Below, piece by piece: positions 5,055 to 7,115 of a stretch of DNA of 7,115 nt. The position numbers and the translations under genes are program-made. Origin of the DNA: Chloroflexota bacterium (GTDB lineage Bacteria; Chloroflexota; Limnocylindria; Limnocylindrales; CSP1-4); assembly GCA_021790715.1 (NCBI GenBank), contig JAJYGK010000131.1:1-7115 (forward strand), written 5' to 3'. How positions within the stretch are numbered: position 1 is the stretch's first letter; each line of letters starts with the position of its first letter. The notes under the pieces were generated by a model. The model did not search any database. It had not been told where the DNA came from and was given only the letters and a program-made list of their open reading frames with translations.

Positions 5055-5633
5055 ATGACCCCGCAGCGACGCGTCTCGCTCCCTCTTGTCGCCGGCTATG
5101 CCGGACTCGCCGCCTTCTTCGCGCTCGAGGCAACCGTCCGCGGCCAGGGGAGTGCCGCGAGCCTGCGTGCCACGGACGAGGACCGCGGCACGACGCGCGC
5201 GATCGTCCGCGCGTTCGCCCTGGGCGCCTGTCTGCCGCTGCTGCCGGGGCCTCCGACCAGCTCACGCCTGCCCCGTCGGATCGCCTGGCTCGGCCTGGCC
5301 ACGGAGGCCGGCGGCCTGGCGGTTCGTGCGTGGTCGATGCGCACGCTCGGGGACGCGTACACGCGCACGCTCCAGACCGGGGAGCGGCAGCAGGTGGTCG
5401 AGCGCGGCCCCTACCGGTTCGTGCGCCACCCCGGGTATCTCGGCACGCTCCTGGCCTGGATCGGGTTCGCCCTCACGTCGCGCAGCCTGCCCGTCGTGGG
5501 TCTCGTCGCCGTCGTGTTCGGGCGCACGTATGCCCGGCGGATCGTCGCCGAGGAACGGCTGCTCGCACGGGCACTGCCGGGCTACCGCGAGTATGCGACG
5601 CGCACGCGGCGGCTGATCCCGTTCGCCTGGTGA
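5055..5633 (+). CDS. Isoprenylcysteine carboxyl methyltransferase / phospholipid methyltransferase family protein
   Basis: A 192-aa integral membrane protein. Hydrophobic segments lie at about 8-28, 48-65, 76-95 and 126-156, the last probably a helical hairpin. The family signature is complete: RGPYRFVRHPGYLG (117-130), then EERLL (166-170) and GYREYATRTRRLIPF (176-190). In ICMT and PEMT-type enzymes the RHPxY motif and the downstream Glu and GYxxY region bind S-adenosylmethionine at the membrane face. Bacterial members methylate unknown lipid or isoprenoid substrates, so the acceptor here is not known. The length is typical of short bacterial members. ATG at 5055 is chosen because it begins just before the first membrane helix and follows the -10-like TATCAT. 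The gene stands alone between a terminator and the MerR-type promoter. Confidence 0.88.
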   Translation: MTPQRRVSLPLVAGYAGLAAFFALEATVRGQGSAASLRATDEDRGTTRAIVRAFALGACLPLLPGPPTSSRLPRRIAWLGLATEAGGLAVRAWSMRTLGDAYTRTLQTGERQQVVERGPYRFVRHPGYLGTLLAWIGFALTSRSLPVVGLVAVVFGRTYARRIVAEERLLARALPGYREYATRTRRLIPFAW

Positions 5634-5681
5634 CGGCGGGACCTCCGGGCTCCGGGAACGCGGGGGATCGAGGGCGATCGC

Positions 5682-5704
5682 CGGCCGCGGTGCACGGTCG
5701 GCCG
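5682..5704 (+). terminator. Possible hairpin after the methyltransferase gene
   Basis: CGGCCG at 5682-5687 and 5699-5704 can pair across an 11-base loop, about 50 bp beyond the methyltransferase stop. The tail (CCCTTCACG) is not T-rich, so terminator function is doubtful. Some signal of this kind would keep upstream transcription out of the MerR-type promoter. Confidence 0.22.
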
Positions 5705-5733
5705 CCCTTCACGCCGGACTTCGTGTTGCCGGC

Positions 5734-5764
5734 TTGACCTTCAACTGGCTCGAAGGTGTAGCGT
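5734..5764 (+). promoter_or_regulatory. MerR-type promoter and operator dyad
   Basis: TTGACC (-35, 5734-5739) and TAGCGT (-10, 5759-5764) are separated by 19 bp, the overlong spacer that defines MerR-activated promoters. Within it ACCTTC (5737-5742) and GAAGGT (5752-5757) form a dyad centred in the spacer, the usual MerR-family operator (ACCTTCAA...GAAGGT). The -10 ends six bases before the ATG at 5771, so transcription should begin at the start codon and the mRNA is leaderless. The regulator encoded just downstream is the obvious ligand, implying autoregulation. Confidence 0.9.
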
Positions 5765-5770
5765 CCGCGC

Positions 5771-6592
5771 ATGAGGATCGCGGAGCTTGCGGGTCAGGCG
5801 GGGCTCGCCCCGTCCGCCGTCCGCTTCTACGAGGCGGCGGGCGTACTGCCGCCGGCGCGACGTGCGACGAACGGTTACCGCGAGTACGGCACCGAGGACC
5901 TGGCGCGCCTCCGTCTCGTGGTCTCGCTGCGCCGCCTGGGGCTCGGGCCGCTCGACGCCGGACGGGTCGCGCGGCTGTGCCTCGAGCGCGGGGCCGTGGA
6001 CGCAGATCTCGCGCCGCTGCTCGCCGAGCAGCGCGCCGCGATCGCGCGGCAGCGGGACGAACTCGACCGGCTCGAGGTCGAGCTGGCCGACCTGGAGGAC
6101 ACGATCGCGGCCGCCGGCCGCGGCAGGGGGGACGAGCGCATGACCGAGGCACCCATCCGCGTCCTGTTCGTCTGCACCGGGAACTCGGCGCGCAGCCAGA
6201 TGGCCGAGGCGCTGCTCCGCCGCGACGGCGGCGCCGACTTCGAGGTGTACTCCGCCGGCACGGAACCGAAGGGCGTCAACCCGTTCACCGTGCAGGTGCT
6301 GGCCGAGGCCGGGATCGACTGGTCCGGCGCGCGCTCGAAGCCGATGCAGGAGTTCCTCGGCCAGCCCTTCGACTACGTGATCACCGTCTGCGACCGGGCC
6401 CGACAGGCGTGCCCGCGCTGGCCCGGCCAGGACCAGACGCTCCACTGGGGGCTCGAGGACCCGGCCGAGGTGCAGGGCACCGACGAGCAGAAGCTGGCGG
6501 CGTTCCGGCGCACCGAGCAGGAGATCGGCGTCCGGCTGCGGCCGTTCATCGAGCTGGCCCGACGGGCCCGCAGGTCGTCCGCGGCGGTCTGA
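5771..6592 (+). CDS. MerR-family regulator fused to arsenate reductase (thioredoxin-type ArsC)
   Basis: One uninterrupted 273-aa frame with two domains. Residues 1-70 are a MerR winged helix-turn-helix (MRIAELAGQAGLAPSAVRFY, then NGYREYG); 80-113 are the dimerisation coiled coil (LAPLLAEQRAAIARQRDELD onward). Residues 129-266 are a low-molecular-weight phosphatase-fold arsenate reductase: P-loop CTGNSARS with nucleophile C135 and R141, SAGTEPKGVNPF, then VITVCDRARQAC with C207 and C214, and HWGLEDP with the probable general acid D230. The three cysteines match the relay C10/C82/C89 of thioredoxin-coupled ArsC, so it should reduce arsenate to arsenite. The MerR half lacks the Cys usual at the start of the dimer helix (Asp77 sits there) and has only C70, so sensing is unclear. 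ATG 6140 (Met124), preceded by a G-run, could start a free ArsC. No efflux pump is adjacent on this strand. Confidence 0.93.
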   Translation: MRIAELAGQAGLAPSAVRFYEAAGVLPPARRATNGYREYGTEDLARLRLVVSLRRLGLGPLDAGRVARLCLERGAVDADLAPLLAEQRAAIARQRDELDRLEVELADLEDTIAAAGRGRGDERMTEAPIRVLFVCTGNSARSQMAEALLRRDGGADFEVYSAGTEPKGVNPFTVQVLAEAGIDWSGARSKPMQEFLGQPFDYVITVCDRARQACPRWPGQDQTLHWGLEDPAEVQGTDEQKLAAFRRTEQEIGVRLRPFIELARRARRSSAAV

Positions 6593-6674
6593 CGCGGTCG
6601 GCGGCGCGGGCGTCGGCCGGCTCCGCGCGGCGGATCCGTCGCGAAGGGTCCGGGGCGGGAGCGCCGCCGCGGGG

Positions 6675-7115
6675 TCAGCGCCGCCAGACCTCGCCGCTCG
6701 CGAGCGCCCGCAGGGTCCCGACCGACACCACCACCCAGAAGACGAGCAGCAGCACGAAGAGCGCGAGCGCCGCGTCCTCGAGCCAGGCCATGTGCCAGCC
6801 GCGCGCGAGCGCGACCGTGCTCGCGGTGTAGGCGCCGAGGGGGAACGTGAAGGCCCACCAGCCGAGGCCGTAGGGGAACTGCCCGCGGCGCAGGTAGGCC
6901 GCCAGGAGCAGGATCGCCGAGGCCAGCCACCACAGGCCGAAGCCCCACAGGGTGGCCGCCACGAGCGAGGAGAGCGTGCCCACCACGGGCGCCGCGGTGC
7001 CCCACAGCGGCGTCCCGGCCTGCGCCAGGCGCAGCAGGGCGAGGCTCCCCACGCCGATCGGCCCGAGCCCGATCCAGAGCGACGGCGCGAGCGGTGCGGC
7101 GGGCAGCGGGTGGAA
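6675..7115 (-). CDS. TDT/SLAC1 (TehA-like) family transporter or channel, C-terminal part
   Basis: The frame is open from the right window edge to a TGA at 6675-6677, giving the last 146 residues; the start lies outside. A GTG at 7050-7052 is in frame, but family similarity clearly begins before it (FHPLPAAPLAPSLWIGLGPIG), so the gene is cut by the window, not by mutation. At least four hydrophobic segments are visible, with the hallmark FPYGLGWWAFTFPLGAYTAS and a final strongly hydrophobic helix (ALFVLLLVFWVVVSVGTL) before a short basic tail. TDT proteins are ten-helix membrane proteins that carry or conduct anions: TehA (tellurite resistance in E. coli), plant SLAC1 channels, yeast sulfite pump Ssu1, malate carriers. 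The substrate is not predictable here. It converges on the MerR-ArsC gene with 82 bp between stops, so co-transcription is excluded. Confidence 0.88.
   Translation of the reverse strand, partial: FHPLPAAPLAPSLWIGLGPIGVGSLALLRLAQAGTPLWGTAAPVVGTLSSLVAATLWGFGLWWLASAILLLAAYLRRGQFPYGLGWWAFTFPLGAYTASTVALARGWHMAWLEDAALALFVLLLVFWVVVSVGTLRALASGEVWRR

Noticed and set aside
3858..5633. Plus-strand reading of the methyltransferase as the end of a 591-residue protein starting at 3858.
   Set aside because: The part before 5055 is out of frame with the hydrolase and is Arg-rich nonsense. The family-typical methyltransferase starts at 5055 after a terminator and a -10-like element.
6600..6668. Distant inverted repeat GGCGGCGC/GCGCCGCC in the gap between the convergent MerR-ArsC and TDT genes.
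   Set aside because: The arms are over 50 bases apart with no T-tract on either side, and such G/C octamers are expected by chance here.
6675..7052. Calling the transporter a complete 125-aa gene starting at the GTG at 7050-7052.
   Set aside because: The frame stays open to the window edge and the residues before the GTG carry family-typical sequence, so the gene simply extends beyond the window.

Overview
The window comes from a very GC-rich bacterial genome. Codons are strongly GC-ending, genes are tightly packed, many genes overlap as ATGA or GTGA, and several starts look leaderless, with a -10-like hexamer placed so that transcription would begin at or next to the start codon. This fits a soil- or freshwater-type Actinomycetota (for example Thermoleophilia) or Chloroflexota (for example Limnocylindria). 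The sequence alone does not decide between them. No mobile element, CRISPR array, tRNA or rRNA was recognised.

Layout. (1) 1-492, +: the C-terminal part of a Cys-containing protein resembling the DUF6062 type. (2) 519-1909, -: a four-gene run read right to left, made of a 134-aa tail-anchored-like protein, a 92-aa unknown, a 48-aa small ORF whose start looks like the front of a metallophosphoesterase, and a 173-aa CYTH (triphosphate tunnel) protein. Stop/start overlaps couple genes 1-2 and 3-4. (3) 1910-2138: a divergent control region. On each side an inverted repeat contains the Shine-Dalgarno (SD) of the gene it precedes. (4) 2139-3982, +: a two-gene unit with a zinc-ribbon/HEAT-like protein overlapping a large protein that has two probable PH-like domains. 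(5) 4072-4851, +: an alpha/beta hydrolase. (6) 4852-5054: a 203-bp gap with tandem TTCAGG repeats one helical turn apart, then a possible two-stem RNA with a C-rich loop ending in a strong terminator hairpin. (7) 5055-5633, +: a membrane methyltransferase of the isoprenylcysteine carboxyl methyltransferase (ICMT)/phospholipid methyltransferase type. (8) 5771-6592, +: one reading frame fusing a MerR-family regulator to a thioredoxin-type arsenate reductase, behind a textbook MerR-type promoter with a 19-bp spacer and a dyad. (9) 6675-7115, -: the C-terminal part of a TDT/SLAC1-family (TehA-like) membrane transporter or channel that runs off the right edge.

How they fit together. The clearest functional unit is the MerR-ArsC fusion, which probably regulates its own promoter and joins sensing and arsenate reduction in one polypeptide. 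No arsenite pump of the ArsB or Acr3 type is visible. The convergent TDT gene is a separate transcript. The two unknown operons flanking 1910-2138 may be regulated together from the shared region. The most novel-looking items are the MerR-ArsC fusion, the C-rich-loop RNA candidate at about 4908-4980, and the paired SD-sequestering hairpins.
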